This document shows, in pieces, positions 1 to 5,522 of a stretch of 5,522 nucleotides of DNA (within the stretch, counting starts at the first letter, position 1; every line of letters begins with the position of its first letter). Where the stretch lies: contig JAOZIC010000132.1 in the NCBI GenBank assembly GCA_026014605.1, positions 1 to 5,522 on the forward strand, in the 5' to 3' direction. The position numbers and the translations under genes were made by a program. The notes beneath the pieces were generated by a model. That model saw nothing but the letters and a program-made list of their open reading frames with translations, was not told where the DNA came from and made no database searches. The DNA comes from Candidatus Bathyarchaeota archaeon (lineage in GTDB: Archaea; Thermoproteota; Bathyarchaeia; Bathyarchaeales; Bathyarchaeaceae).

Positions 1-86
1 GTAGCATTAACTTGAAGAAGGGCAAAAAACGGGTGGAGTCGCTTTATCCAACTATTGAAGATTACCTTGAACGGCACGGTGAGTAA
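1..86 (+). CDS. C-terminal end of an unidentified protein (5' partial)
   Basis: An open frame enters from the left edge (first full codon at 3) and ends at TAA 84-86, giving about 27 C-terminal residues that include KKGKKRVESLYPTIEDYLER. The segment is strongly charged and probably helical, with no membrane segment or metal motif. Such Lys/Arg-rich helical tails occur at the ends of archaeal winged-helix regulators, but this is only a resemblance and I do not assign a family. It is called coding because it stays open to the edge, has plausible composition and is followed by T-rich DNA that could end its transcript. It could be a chance open frame, since only 28 codons including the stop are visible. 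Confidence 0.5.
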   Translation, partial: SINLKKGKKRVESLYPTIEDYLERHGE

Positions 87-105
87 GTTTGTTTGCCATT
101 ATTGT

Positions 106-133
106 CGTTTTGTTTGTATGTGTTGTGTTTTTT
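106..133 (+). terminator. T-rich tract, possible archaeal terminator
   Basis: About 20-45 bases after the TAA at 84-86 the plus strand becomes strongly T-rich, ending in a run of six T (128-133). Archaeal RNA polymerase commonly stops at T-rich tracts without a required hairpin, so this may terminate the upstream partial gene. No strong stem-loop is visible. The rest of 134-187 holds nothing I recognise. Confidence 0.3.
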
Positions 134-187
134 ATGCAAAACGCCAGGCAATAGGTGAACGGTGAATGTTGTTGAGTATCGCCTTGT

Positions 188-200
188 CAAGTTATAATTA
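188..200 (+). promoter_or_regulatory. Candidate TATA-type promoter of the ferritin-like gene
   Basis: The AT-rich core GTTATAATTA (191-200) lies about 40 bases before the ATG at 235. A start of transcription about 25 bases downstream of this box would give a very short leader. That fits the lack of any Shine-Dalgarno-like sequence before the ATG. A second similar core (AAGTTATACT, 211-220) is an alternative. The call rests on sequence resemblance only. Confidence 0.3.
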
Positions 201-234
201 GTTGTATCTAAAGTTATACTGGCGCGAAAACTTT

Positions 235-738
235 ATGTTGTATTATCAACCACAAAAAATTGAGGCGTTATCTTTGGTTGAAAATAAATGGAAACAGATT
301 CTAGAAGCTGCAATTAAAGGTGAAGAGCAATCCATAACCCTGTACAGCACAGCACTTGAAAATGCCAAGTATCCGTCATCCAAAATTTTTCTCAAAGAAT
401 TAGTTGAACAGGAAAAAGGACACAAAAACAAGCTAACAGCCATAATCAAAGACCCAACAAAAATAGGCGAACTCGGCACTAAAGGTGGCAACGTTCAAGA
501 CCTGAAAATAGTAGACATAATGAAAGACACTCCCCTGTCCAGTGAATCAGAATACGAAACCATACTGGTGTATGCTGCAAAACGAGAAAAAATCACTCAT
601 GACTACTACAACACCTTAGCGCTTGGACTAAAGGGCACACCGTTAGCAGAATTGTTTACCAAACTTGCCCAGGAAGAGCTTTCTCACAAAAACAAACTCG
701 AAAAAGAATACGATGACTGCGCACTACAAGGAAACTAA
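235..738 (+). CDS. Ferritin-like / rubrerythrin-domain protein (stand-alone, no rubredoxin)
   Basis: This 167-residue protein reads as a four-helix ferritin-like diiron bundle, as in the rubrerythrin family, whose members reduce peroxide or handle iron in the cytoplasm. The likely ligands fall in the expected order: Glu30 in helix A (AIKGEEQS), Glu60-x-x-His63 in helix B (EQEKGH), Glu118 in helix C (AAKREKITHDYY) and Glu148-x-x-His151 in helix D (EELSHKNKLEKEYD). The C-terminal rubredoxin domain of classical rubrerythrins is absent: there are no CxxC pairs and only one Cys (162). Electrons would therefore have to come from a separate partner. ATG 235 is chosen over an in-frame TTG at 202 because the extra eleven residues precede the family-like part and overlap the candidate promoter region. 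No Shine-Dalgarno is visible. The gene appears monocistronic. The diiron fold is well supported by the two ExxH motifs; the exact substrate is not. Confidence 0.85.
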   Translation: MLYYQPQKIEALSLVENKWKQILEAAIKGEEQSITLYSTALENAKYPSSKIFLKELVEQEKGHKNKLTAIIKDPTKIGELGTKGGNVQDLKIVDIMKDTPLSSESEYETILVYAAKREKITHDYYNTLALGLKGTPLAELFTKLAQEELSHKNKLEKEYDDCALQGN

Positions 739-750
739 CAACAAAAGCTG

Positions 751-767
751 CGCTGACAAGTTCAGCG
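751..767 (+). terminator. Small perfect hairpin after the ferritin-like gene
   Basis: CGCTGA (751-756) and TCAGCG (762-767) form a perfect six-base stem with a CAAGT loop, 13 bases after the stop codon. No T-run follows, so it is not a standard intrinsic terminator. It may protect or define the 3' end of the transcript, or may be chance. Confidence 0.3.
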
Positions 768-879
768 TCACACCTTGTTCTAGTGTCAGACGATATTCAG
801 TTCTTCAGGCATAAGCACCAAAAATAAAACAACAATAAACATTTGTAACATACTCATCTAAACTTTGCATTAATTACAC

Positions 880-898
880 AAATAATTAATATTAAATA
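880..898 (+). promoter_or_regulatory. Candidate TATA-type promoter of the beta-propeller gene
   Basis: A continuous AT stretch (AAATAATTAATATTAAATA, 880-898) lies just ahead of the propeller gene. With the usual distance of about 25 bases from an archaeal TATA box, transcription would start around 910-920, at or just before the Shine-Dalgarno-like AGGGGA. The rest of 768-879 shows no other clear feature. Confidence 0.4.
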
Positions 899-914
899 GA
901 GTTCACAGCATACA

Positions 915-920
915 AGGGGA
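915..920 (+). promoter_or_regulatory. Shine-Dalgarno sequence that points to an ACG start
   Basis: AGGGGA is the only purine-rich ribosome-binding-like site near the propeller gene. It is followed by six bases (AAAGCA) and then ACG at 927-929, an ideal spacing for initiation there. The first in-frame ATG (981) lies 60 bases beyond the site and has no Shine-Dalgarno of its own, being preceded by pyrimidine- and A-rich DNA. This site therefore decides the start of the gene. Confidence 0.5.
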
Positions 921-926
921 AAAGCA

Positions 927-2243
927 ACGAAAAAACTCAACATAGTTGTTGCCACACTCGTAGCCCTTCTTTTAATACAAATGTACGGATGGAAACCAAC
1001 ATCAAAAGTGAATGCGGAGTCCAACAAAGATAATTGGTCAATGTTCAGTCATGACCCAGCACGTACTGGATACGCATCAGGAGTCGTTTCAACAAATTTT
1101 GCTGAAACATGGACGGCACATTCAGTTGTCCCTGTTTGGTCTTCCCCCGCCGTAGCCAAGGGTTGTGTCTACATTAAATGCAACAATGTTACTTGTTTTA
1201 ATGCCACAACAGGTCAAATTGTGTGGGAATCGTCTACATATTCGATGCAGGAACATTCATCGATTGCAGTAGTGGATGGCTACGTTTACTCTGGTTCGAA
1301 TCATTACAGTAGTGAAATAGTTGGGGATATTTATGCCCTTAACGCGTCTACAGGTGATAAAATTTGGAGTTATCCTACAAATACTGCGGTGAAGTCTTCT
1401 CCAGCAGTTGTTGATGGGGTGGTTTACATCGGTTCTGATGATTATAATGTGTATGCACTTAACGCATATACGGGAACTAAACTGTGGAATTACACAACTG
1501 GAGGAGAAGTAAGAACTGCACTCAATGTTGTGAATGGTTACGTATATGTGGCATCTAACGACGGCAATGTTTATGCTTTTAATTCGTCTACGGGCACTAA
1601 AATTTGGAATTACACAACTGGAACAAAAGAACCGCGTGTTTGGGTTTCATCTCCAACAGTTGCTAATGGTGCTGTTTACGTGGGGTCTACCAGCAACGGC
1701 ATTTTTGCTCTTAACGCATCCACAGGTGCAAAAATTTGGCATTACCCAACAGGCGACCCAGTTAGTGGAGGAGAAATACCCAGTACTCCTGCGGTAGTTG
1801 ACGGTTACGTGTACATAGGTGCATTAGCCAATGTGTATGCACTCAACGCTTCAACGGGCACAAAAATATGGAATTTCACAACCAATGGCTACGAAATTTC
1901 TTCACCTGCCGTTGCAAACGGAGTAGTTTACTTTGGCTCAATTGACCACAACGTATATGCGCTGGACGCATACAACGGCACTAAAATTGGAAACTACACA
2001 ACAACAGACAAAGTCTTTTCATCACCCGCAGTTGTAGGCAATGTGGTTTATGTAGGCGCAGACCACAAGCTGTATGCAATAAAAATTTCTTCGCTCAAAC
2101 CACAACATACAACAACAAATACAACATCATCACAATCAGACCTAGAACCAAGTATAATAACAGCAATTGTTGCCACAGTTTTTGTAGTTGGGTTAATTCT
2201 TTACAGAATAAAAATTAAAAAACACCAACAACATCACAAATAG
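927..2243 (+). CDS. Secreted, membrane-anchored PQQ-like beta-propeller repeat protein
   Basis: The 438-residue reading from ACG 927 (first ATG at 981, 420 residues) has three parts. First is a signal peptide: Lys-Lys at residues 2-3, a hydrophobic core INxVVATLVALLLI-like over residues 6-17, and a probable cleavage site after VNA (residue 30). Second are eight repeats of PQQ/PQQ-like type over about residues 72-386, each with SSPAVxxGxVYxGS and VYALNASTGTKIWNY signatures, preceded by the typical W-S-M-F-x-H-D-P-A-R-T-G-Y strand. Third is a Thr/Ser/Asn-rich linker, a membrane helix (about 410-428) and a Lys/His-rich tail. The protein should be displayed outside the cell and held by the C-terminal helix. 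The fold usually serves binding or scaffolding; enzyme activity with bound PQQ is not implied. About a dozen N-x-S/T sequons recur at matching points of the blades. No canonical start codon exists between the stop at 897-899 and 981. The product class is sure, the ligand unknown. Confidence 0.85.
   Translation, partial: TKKLNIVVATLVALLLIQMYGWKPTSKVNAESNKDNWSMFSHDPARTGYASGVVSTNFAETWTAHSVVPVWSSPAVAKGCVYIKCNNVTCFNATTGQIVWESSTYSMQEHSSIAVVDGYVYSGSNHYSSEIVGDIYALNASTGDKIWSYPTNTAVKSSPAVVDGVVYIGSDDYNVYALNAYTGTKLWNYTTGGEVRTALNVVNGYVYVASNDGNVYAFNSSTGTKIWNYTTGTKEPRVWVSSPTVANGAVYVGSTSNGIFALNASTGAKIWHYPTGDPVSGGEIPSTPAVVDGYVYIGALANVYALNASTGTKIWNFTTNGYEISSPAVANGVVYFGSIDHNVYALDAYNGTKIGNYTTTDKVFSSPAVVGNVVYVGADHKLYAIKISSLKPQHTTTNTTSSQSDLEPSIITAIVATVFVVGLILYRIKIKKHQQHHK
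1140..2084 (+). repeat. Tandem beta-propeller repeats visible at DNA level
   Basis: Eight imperfect coding repeats of roughly 34-44 codons make up the propeller. Adjacent copies are close enough to be seen in the DNA: TGGAATTACACAACTGGA occurs at 1485-1502 and again at 1605-1622, exactly 120 bases apart. Similar copies lie around 1740 and 1870. This suggests blade duplication or gene conversion within the gene. Confidence 0.75.
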
Positions 2244-2258
2244 GTAAAAAATCTACCT
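2242..2258. terminator. Hairpin shared by two convergent genes
   Basis: AGGTA (2242-2246) pairs perfectly with TACCT (2254-2258) around the loop AAAAATC. The TAG stop of the propeller gene (2241-2243) and the TAG stop of the opposing gene (2253-2255, minus strand) both overlap this element. Only nine bases separate the two coding ends. It could serve as a small two-way 3'-end signal, though the five-base stem is weak. Confidence 0.35.
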
Positions 2259-2936
2259 GATTGTTTCGCCTGTTACGCCGTCGATGTCTACTGTTTTTTC
2301 TTCTTTGGTTTTGTCGTTTCGGAAGGTGATTCTGTAAAACGGGTTGTATATCGTAGCGTATTCAGTTACCTGAAAAACTTCGGTGCTGACGTTTTCCACG
2401 TTTTCTGGACGTTTGACTAGTTTGGTCTTAGCCAAAACCATTATGTCACGGTCAGAAAGCTTTAGTTTTTGCGTGGTTTTCTTGAATTCCTTCAAAATTT
2501 TGTCCGGGTTTTCTTCAGATGGCGCAATTGGCACTTGGTCGGGCATAATTTCGTTTCCGTCTTTGTCAAGAATAAAATACGCTTTATCTTCATAAAACGC
2601 CAGTTCTTCACCTTCAAGATGAACAACGTTTCTGACCTGCTCCGTTGTGGATTCTGGAACATTTTCAATCTGAGGCGAAAAAGTTGCGCCCAAAATTTTT
2701 ACTTCTCTGGTTTTTTCGGCAACCTCAATCGTGTAAATCTTTGGAGTATAATATTCAATCCGATATTTTGCGTCCACTAAAACGTAGGGGTCATAGTGTT
2801 TGTCAACAGAAACGACGTGAATATCTTCTGGGTTAGGTTTTGAAAAACGTTTAATGAACAACTCGGTTTTCATTTCTTCGGCTCGACTTTTTAGAGTTGC
2901 AGGGTCTACTCGCGACTTGTAAACAATAGTTTTCAT
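2253..2936 (-). CDS. Protein of unknown function with two YxP[YF] segments
   Basis: I do not recognise a named family for this 227-residue, highly charged protein. It has no signal peptide, membrane helix or Cys, so it is probably cytoplasmic. Two segments resemble each other: HYDPYVLVDAKYRIEYY (about 47-63), followed by a strand pair ending near ILGATF (85), and IYNPFYRITFRND (about 196-208), followed by strands ending VDIDGVTGETI (226). The latter resembles a PepSY-like strand ending, but this is only resemblance. Between them lies a Lys/Glu-rich helical region (146-175). ATG 2934-2936 is preferred, giving MKTIVYKSRVDP. An in-frame TTG at 2996 would add 20 residues that look less protein-like, but neither start has a Shine-Dalgarno. 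A TATA-like TCATAAATGATTAATTA (3033-3017, minus strand) lies upstream. The gene converges with the propeller gene and is 168-228 bases downstream of endonuclease V, so it is probably its own unit. Confidence 0.7.
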   Translation of the reverse strand: MKTIVYKSRVDPATLKSRAEEMKTELFIKRFSKPNPEDIHVVSVDKHYDPYVLVDAKYRIEYYTPKIYTIEVAEKTREVKILGATFSPQIENVPESTTEQVRNVVHLEGEELAFYEDKAYFILDKDGNEIMPDQVPIAPSEENPDKILKEFKKTTQKLKLSDRDIMVLAKTKLVKRPENVENVSTEVFQVTEYATIYNPFYRITFRNDKTKEEKTVDIDGVTGETIR

Positions 2937-3090
2937 GTCAACTATTTTTTCGGGAACCTGAGGAATAGCAGTCAAATGTAACACCCGTAGGAACAATGAT
3001 ACAAGAAAACTTTCGCTAATTAATCATTTATGAATCCGCACTCTAAATTTGGTCTACTTACCAAACAGTTACAGATTCAACCAATTTTAC

Positions 3091-3130
3091 AACAAAAACT
3101 GAAAACACCACCCACAAAACACAAAAAATA
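3091..3130 (-). terminator. T-rich tract downstream of endonuclease V
   Basis: Read on the minus strand, 35-75 bases past the endonuclease V stop, the DNA is rich in T, including a run of six (3122-3127). This is a plausible archaeal terminator for the TYW1-translin-endonuclease V unit. No stem-loop is obvious. The remaining gap up to the next minus-strand gene holds only the TATA-like stretch at 3017-3033. Confidence 0.3.
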
Positions 3131-3164
3131 ACATCAAATACCCCCGCTTAACCCCGCACAAGTG

Positions 3165-3850
3165 TCAAAAACCAGACTCCACCAAGCTACGCTTTTGTTT
3201 ATCCGCCAATAAATGAGCTTGCCGTATCGGCTCAGGAACCCGAAACTTTGGCGAACAACCTAAAACCAGACTCACCGCACGACCAAGCGAAACCCTGTGA
3301 CCAACACTAACATACACAGGCTTTGTTCCCTGACGGGTAACAACCTCGGCACCGATAACCTCACCGTTGTTGTTTTTGAGAACCGTAAAACGGTTACCAT
3401 CGTTATTAGGTTCTACCTTGCCGCATAATAGACTCTTCGCAACACCAACTGTTGGTTTATCCAAAATCAAACCCAGATGCGACGCAAACCCCAAACCATA
3501 AGGATGAGCAAAACCTTGTCCATCAACCAAAAAGACATCGGTTGCTGCTCAAGCTTTTGTATCACTGAATATGCGGGTGGAATTTCTCGAAAAGACAAAA
3601 ACGTGGGCACATACGGAAAACGGGTTTTTGTGTAAAAAACCTGAGATTCAACCACAGACAAAGTGTTATAGTCCAGCACAGCCACCGCAGCAACAGAAAT
3701 GTCTTGGACATAACCAACATCTACTCCTGCTACGTAGCTAATTTTTTGAGGTAAAATATCTTCAAAAACAAGTTTTTTGGATAGCTGCTTTTGCATTTCG
3801 TGCGCTTTTTTTGAAGAAAACTTTGGGTATAGTTTAATCGGCAACTCCAA
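3165..3850 (-). pseudogene. nfi: Endonuclease V, split by a one-base frameshift
   Basis: Two overlapping frames together give one full endonuclease V of about 228 residues, the normal family length. The first frame (from TTG 3850) carries AGVDVGY with Asp44, then PYVPTFLSFRE with Tyr80 and Glu89, and runs to EQQP (104). The second frame continues with DVFLVDGQG (Asp110), His116, the GVAK lysine (139) and GHRVS. Repairing one base near 3539/3540 (CCGATG to CCGGATG on the coding strand) joins them, and these positions then match or lie within one residue of those recalled for the Thermotoga enzyme (Asp43, Glu89, Asp110, His116). The enzyme cuts the second phosphodiester bond 3' of inosine in DNA; eukaryotic members act on inosine RNA. 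AGAAGGG ends about five bases before the TTG. Translin ends 31 bases upstream. As read, the gene would make a truncated protein lacking Asp110. Recent mutation, programmed shift or assembly error are all possible; lack of other damage favours the last or a very recent event. Confidence 0.9.
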
Positions 3851-3881
3851 TGGTGCCCTTCTGACTGTTAGGTTTCAGAGG

Positions 3882-4523
3882 TTACTTTTTGTTTTCTTTC
3901 TCTAAAGTTTTTTCCAGCTTTGAAATTGACTGCTCAAGCGCAGTTCTTCGCACTTCGATGGTGATGTCTCCACGCGTAATCTCAATCAGGTGCCGTGCTA
4001 CGTCGCCTTTTCGTCTAAGACCTTTAACAATAATGTATGCGTCGTCCAAGGCAGTTAACTCGGAGTATATTTGTTCCATTAGCTCCAACGTTTTTTCAGC
4101 AGCCTGCACGTTTCCTTTACGAATCATGTTAAGGGTTCTTCGTCTTAATTCACCGATTACGTCGCCTAACGATAACACATACGGAGTTATTGGAACAGAA
4201 ATTTCAGCAGGAGTAACAAAACGGTTTTCTTCAATCAACGTAAGCAAGATACACGCTTCTGCATGTTCCTCAAACGCGGCGCCCACCGACCCGCTGTATA
4301 TGATGTATGGATAATTTTTTGCGGTTTCCCTAAGCGAAGAAAACAACTGTTTTGCTTCTTTGAGCATCTCTTTTGCGTCGTCGAAACGTTCCAGATGAGT
4401 AACCTGAATCGCCTGCTTTGAAAGACGTGTAGCCTTTCGCATGCTTTTTTGTACTTCTTCGCGGACTTCTTCTCGTTTGCTTAATTCTTGTTGTATCTTT
4501 TCCAAAATGGCATTCAAAGTCAT
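3882..4523 (-). CDS. Translin-family (translin/TRAX-like) protein
   Basis: This 213-residue all-helical protein matches archaeal translin-family proteins in length and pattern. It has a charged N-terminal helix (EKIQQELSKREEVREE), an Arg/Lys-rich second helix, the GAAFEEHAEA segment (81-90), VLSLGDVIGELRR (116-128) and a C-terminal LRRKGDVARHLIEITRGDIT stretch (169-188). Translin and TRAX form octameric RNA-binding shells; TRAX supplies RNase activity through two Glu and an Asp. By remembered alignment with human TRAX (LQEYVEA, GNGD), Glu86 and Glu89 are kept, but the Asp position reads Asn138 (RKGNVQ). ATG 4521-4523 is chosen because GGGTGTGA stands at good distance before it. An in-frame TTG at 4544 would add seven residues without such a site. 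The gene starts 34 bases after TYW1 ends and stops 31 bases before endonuclease V, consistent with co-transcription. Family assignment is firm; the RNA target and activity are not. Confidence 0.85.
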   Translation of the reverse strand: MTLNAILEKIQQELSKREEVREEVQKSMRKATRLSKQAIQVTHLERFDDAKEMLKEAKQLFSSLRETAKNYPYIIYSGSVGAAFEEHAEACILLTLIEENRFVTPAEISVPITPYVLSLGDVIGELRRRTLNMIRKGNVQAAEKTLELMEQIYSELTALDDAYIIVKGLRRKGDVARHLIEITRGDITIEVRRTALEQSISKLEKTLEKENKK

Positions 4524-4557
4524 AACATTCACACCCAGAAACAATTCAAAAAGGAGG

Positions 4558-5514
4558 CTACGCTAACTTAATAGCCTTTTCCAAGCGGCTGAGCAAAACA
4601 ACCCTGCTGTCGGCTGCTTCATCAATCATGTTATAGCCCAGCTCAGCGGACAAAACAGAACCAAACTCTTTGATTTCGTTATGAGTTGGCATGTTACTAA
4701 AACTCATACGCAGCCTCGAGAAACCTACATGCATGTACGCTTTAGGCTCCAGATAGGTTGGGTTTGCTTTTTCTACTAGTTTTGCAAAAAGTTTTGGATA
4801 CTCCAAATTAAGGTGCCTAGCCAAGGTAAACCTGATTACAGTTGGACACTTGAAACTGGGAAGCAACTCCAATGTTTCGTTAAGTTTTTCCCACGCACCT
4901 TTAGCGTTGGGGCGACAAATTTTGGAAAAAGCGTCTTTATCAAAAGCTGAAACCGAAATGTAAAGCTGGGTTGGTTCTTCGCTCAGCTCAGAAAGCCGTT
5001 CAGGTATAGTGCCGTTTGTAACCAAAAACGTGGTAAAGGCGCGTTTATGAAACTCCTTGATTAACCCATCCAAATACGGATAAAACGTTGGCTCACCAGT
5101 CAGGCTTATCGCAGCATGTTTTGGAGTTAAAGCTTCTAGGCGCTTGGTTTGGTCGGCGTTAGGAGTTGCTTTGTATCCTGTCAATATCCTTTTCTGCTCG
5201 CTGATGCACCCGTCAATTATGGTTTCGGGGTCATCCCATTGGGGCAGTTTGGTTTCGTCCCACCGTATATTGTGGTCTCCGCTTTGTGCGCGCCAACAAA
5301 ACACGCAACCCAGAGTGCAATGAAAAAGCGAAGGCGTCATCTGCAGGCATTGGTGACTGTTGATTCCGTAAAATTTTTGTTTATAGCAGGTTCTGCCTTG
5401 AACAATGCTGTTGTAGAGCCACCTGCACCGCTTCACAGCAGAGTGGTTACCCACCATGTGATACTTCTGCCTGTGCAGCATCTCGATTATTTCGTCGGGA
5501 ACCAAGGATTGCAA
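4558..5514 (-). CDS. taw1: tRNA 4-demethylwyosine synthase (radical SAM, TYW1/Taw1)
   Basis: The enzyme condenses N1-methylguanosine-37 of tRNA-Phe with two carbons of pyruvate to form 4-demethylwyosine, the tricyclic core of archaeal wyosine bases, in the cytoplasm. The radical-SAM triad is CTLGCVFC (Cys66, Cys70, Cys73) followed by W-R. A second iron-sulfur site is given by Cys30, Cys43 and Cys56, with the same 13-residue spacing as Cys26/39/52 of the Methanocaldococcus enzyme. The Lys45 of CYKQKFYG matches the lysine thought to hold pyruvate as a Schiff base. Further family blocks are ISLTGEPTFYPYLDGLI (135-151), TFLVTNGTI, QLYISVSAFD and LEPKAYMHVGFSR. At 318 residues it is close to archaeal relatives and lacks the flavodoxin domain of eukaryotic TYW1. 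TTG 5514 is the furthest visible start, but the frame stays open to the window edge and no Shine-Dalgarno is in view, so the true start may lie beyond it. It is the first visible gene of the minus-strand cluster. Confidence 0.95.
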   Translation of the reverse strand: MQSLVPDEIIEMLHRQKYHMVGNHSAVKRCRWLYNSIVQGRTCYKQKFYGINSHQCLQMTPSLFHCTLGCVFCWRAQSGDHNIRWDETKLPQWDDPETIIDGCISEQKRILTGYKATPNADQTKRLEALTPKHAAISLTGEPTFYPYLDGLIKEFHKRAFTTFLVTNGTIPERLSELSEEPTQLYISVSAFDKDAFSKICRPNAKGAWEKLNETLELLPSFKCPTVIRFTLARHLNLEYPKLFAKLVEKANPTYLEPKAYMHVGFSRLRMSFSNMPTHNEIKEFGSVLSAELGYNMIDEAADSRVVLLSRLEKAIKLA

Positions 5515-5522
5515 TGTTTTAG

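Noticed and set aside
706..757. Possible box C/D guide RNA at the end of the ferritin-like gene (ACGATGA ... CTGA)
   Set aside because: The C box has a mismatch, no convincing internal C'/D' pair is present, and most of it lies inside the coding sequence.
1534..1797. Long open frame of 87 codons inside the beta-propeller gene in another frame
   Set aside because: It is a by-product of the repeated coding sequence: its translation lacks any family pattern, while the main frame is an unmistakable propeller.
2383..2836. Several short plus-strand open frames opposite the unknown-function gene
   Set aside because: They overlap one another and the minus-strand gene, show no motifs, and have low-complexity Phe/Ser/Arg composition.
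3141..3157. Short direct repeat CCCCGC-TTA-ACCCCGC downstream of endonuclease V
   Set aside because: Two six- to seven-base units only; too short to call a repeat element or attachment site.
3889..4314. Open frame of 141 codons on the plus strand opposite the translin-family gene
   Set aside because: The opposing frame has clear translin motifs; this one has a Ser/Arg-rich composition typical of an antisense shadow and no initiation signal.
4551..4557. AAGGAGG Shine-Dalgarno-like sequence on the plus strand
   Set aside because: It is on the strand opposite the local genes and is not followed by a supported plus-strand reading frame; it appears to be chance.

Overview
The window looks like a chromosomal segment of an archaeon. 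The best evidence is a TYW1/Taw1-type radical-SAM wyosine enzyme of archaeal length, an archaeal-style translin-family protein and an archaeal-looking endonuclease V. A secreted, membrane-anchored PQQ-type beta-propeller protein rich in N-glycosylation sequons and moderately AT-rich, TATA-like promoter regions fit the same picture. This combination recalls Bathyarchaeia-type (TACK) genomes, but that placement is inference from gene content only.

Layout. Plus strand: the last codons of an unidentified gene (1-86); a stand-alone four-helix ferritin-like/rubrerythrin-domain protein (235-738); and a secreted PQQ-like beta-propeller protein (927-2243) whose apparent start codon is ACG. Minus strand: a conserved-looking protein of unknown function (2253-2936) that converges on the propeller gene, with both stop codons sitting in one small hairpin. 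Further right lies a compact minus-strand cluster read in the order TYW1 (5514-4558), translin-family protein (4523-3882) and endonuclease V (3850-3165). Gaps in this cluster are only about 30 bases, so it is probably one transcription unit whose promoter is outside the window. No stretch longer than 300 bases lacks a gene, and I saw no tRNA, rRNA, CRISPR array or mobile element.

How the genes relate. The minus-strand trio has a nucleic-acid, possibly tRNA/RNA, theme: TYW1 builds the wyosine-family base at G37 of tRNA-Phe, translin/TRAX proteins bind and process RNA, and endonuclease V cleaves next to inosine in DNA or RNA. The plus-strand genes look like separate units, one for peroxide/iron handling and one for a cell-surface protein.

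Two single-base anomalies deserve attention. The endonuclease V gene is split by an apparent one-base deletion near 3539/3540, although every recognisable catalytic residue survives across the two frames. The propeller gene carries ACG where an ATG would complete a textbook signal peptide behind a well-placed Shine-Dalgarno sequence. Either could be biology or assembly error. I see no convincing wholly novel system here; the most suggestive unit is the TYW1-translin-endonuclease V cluster.
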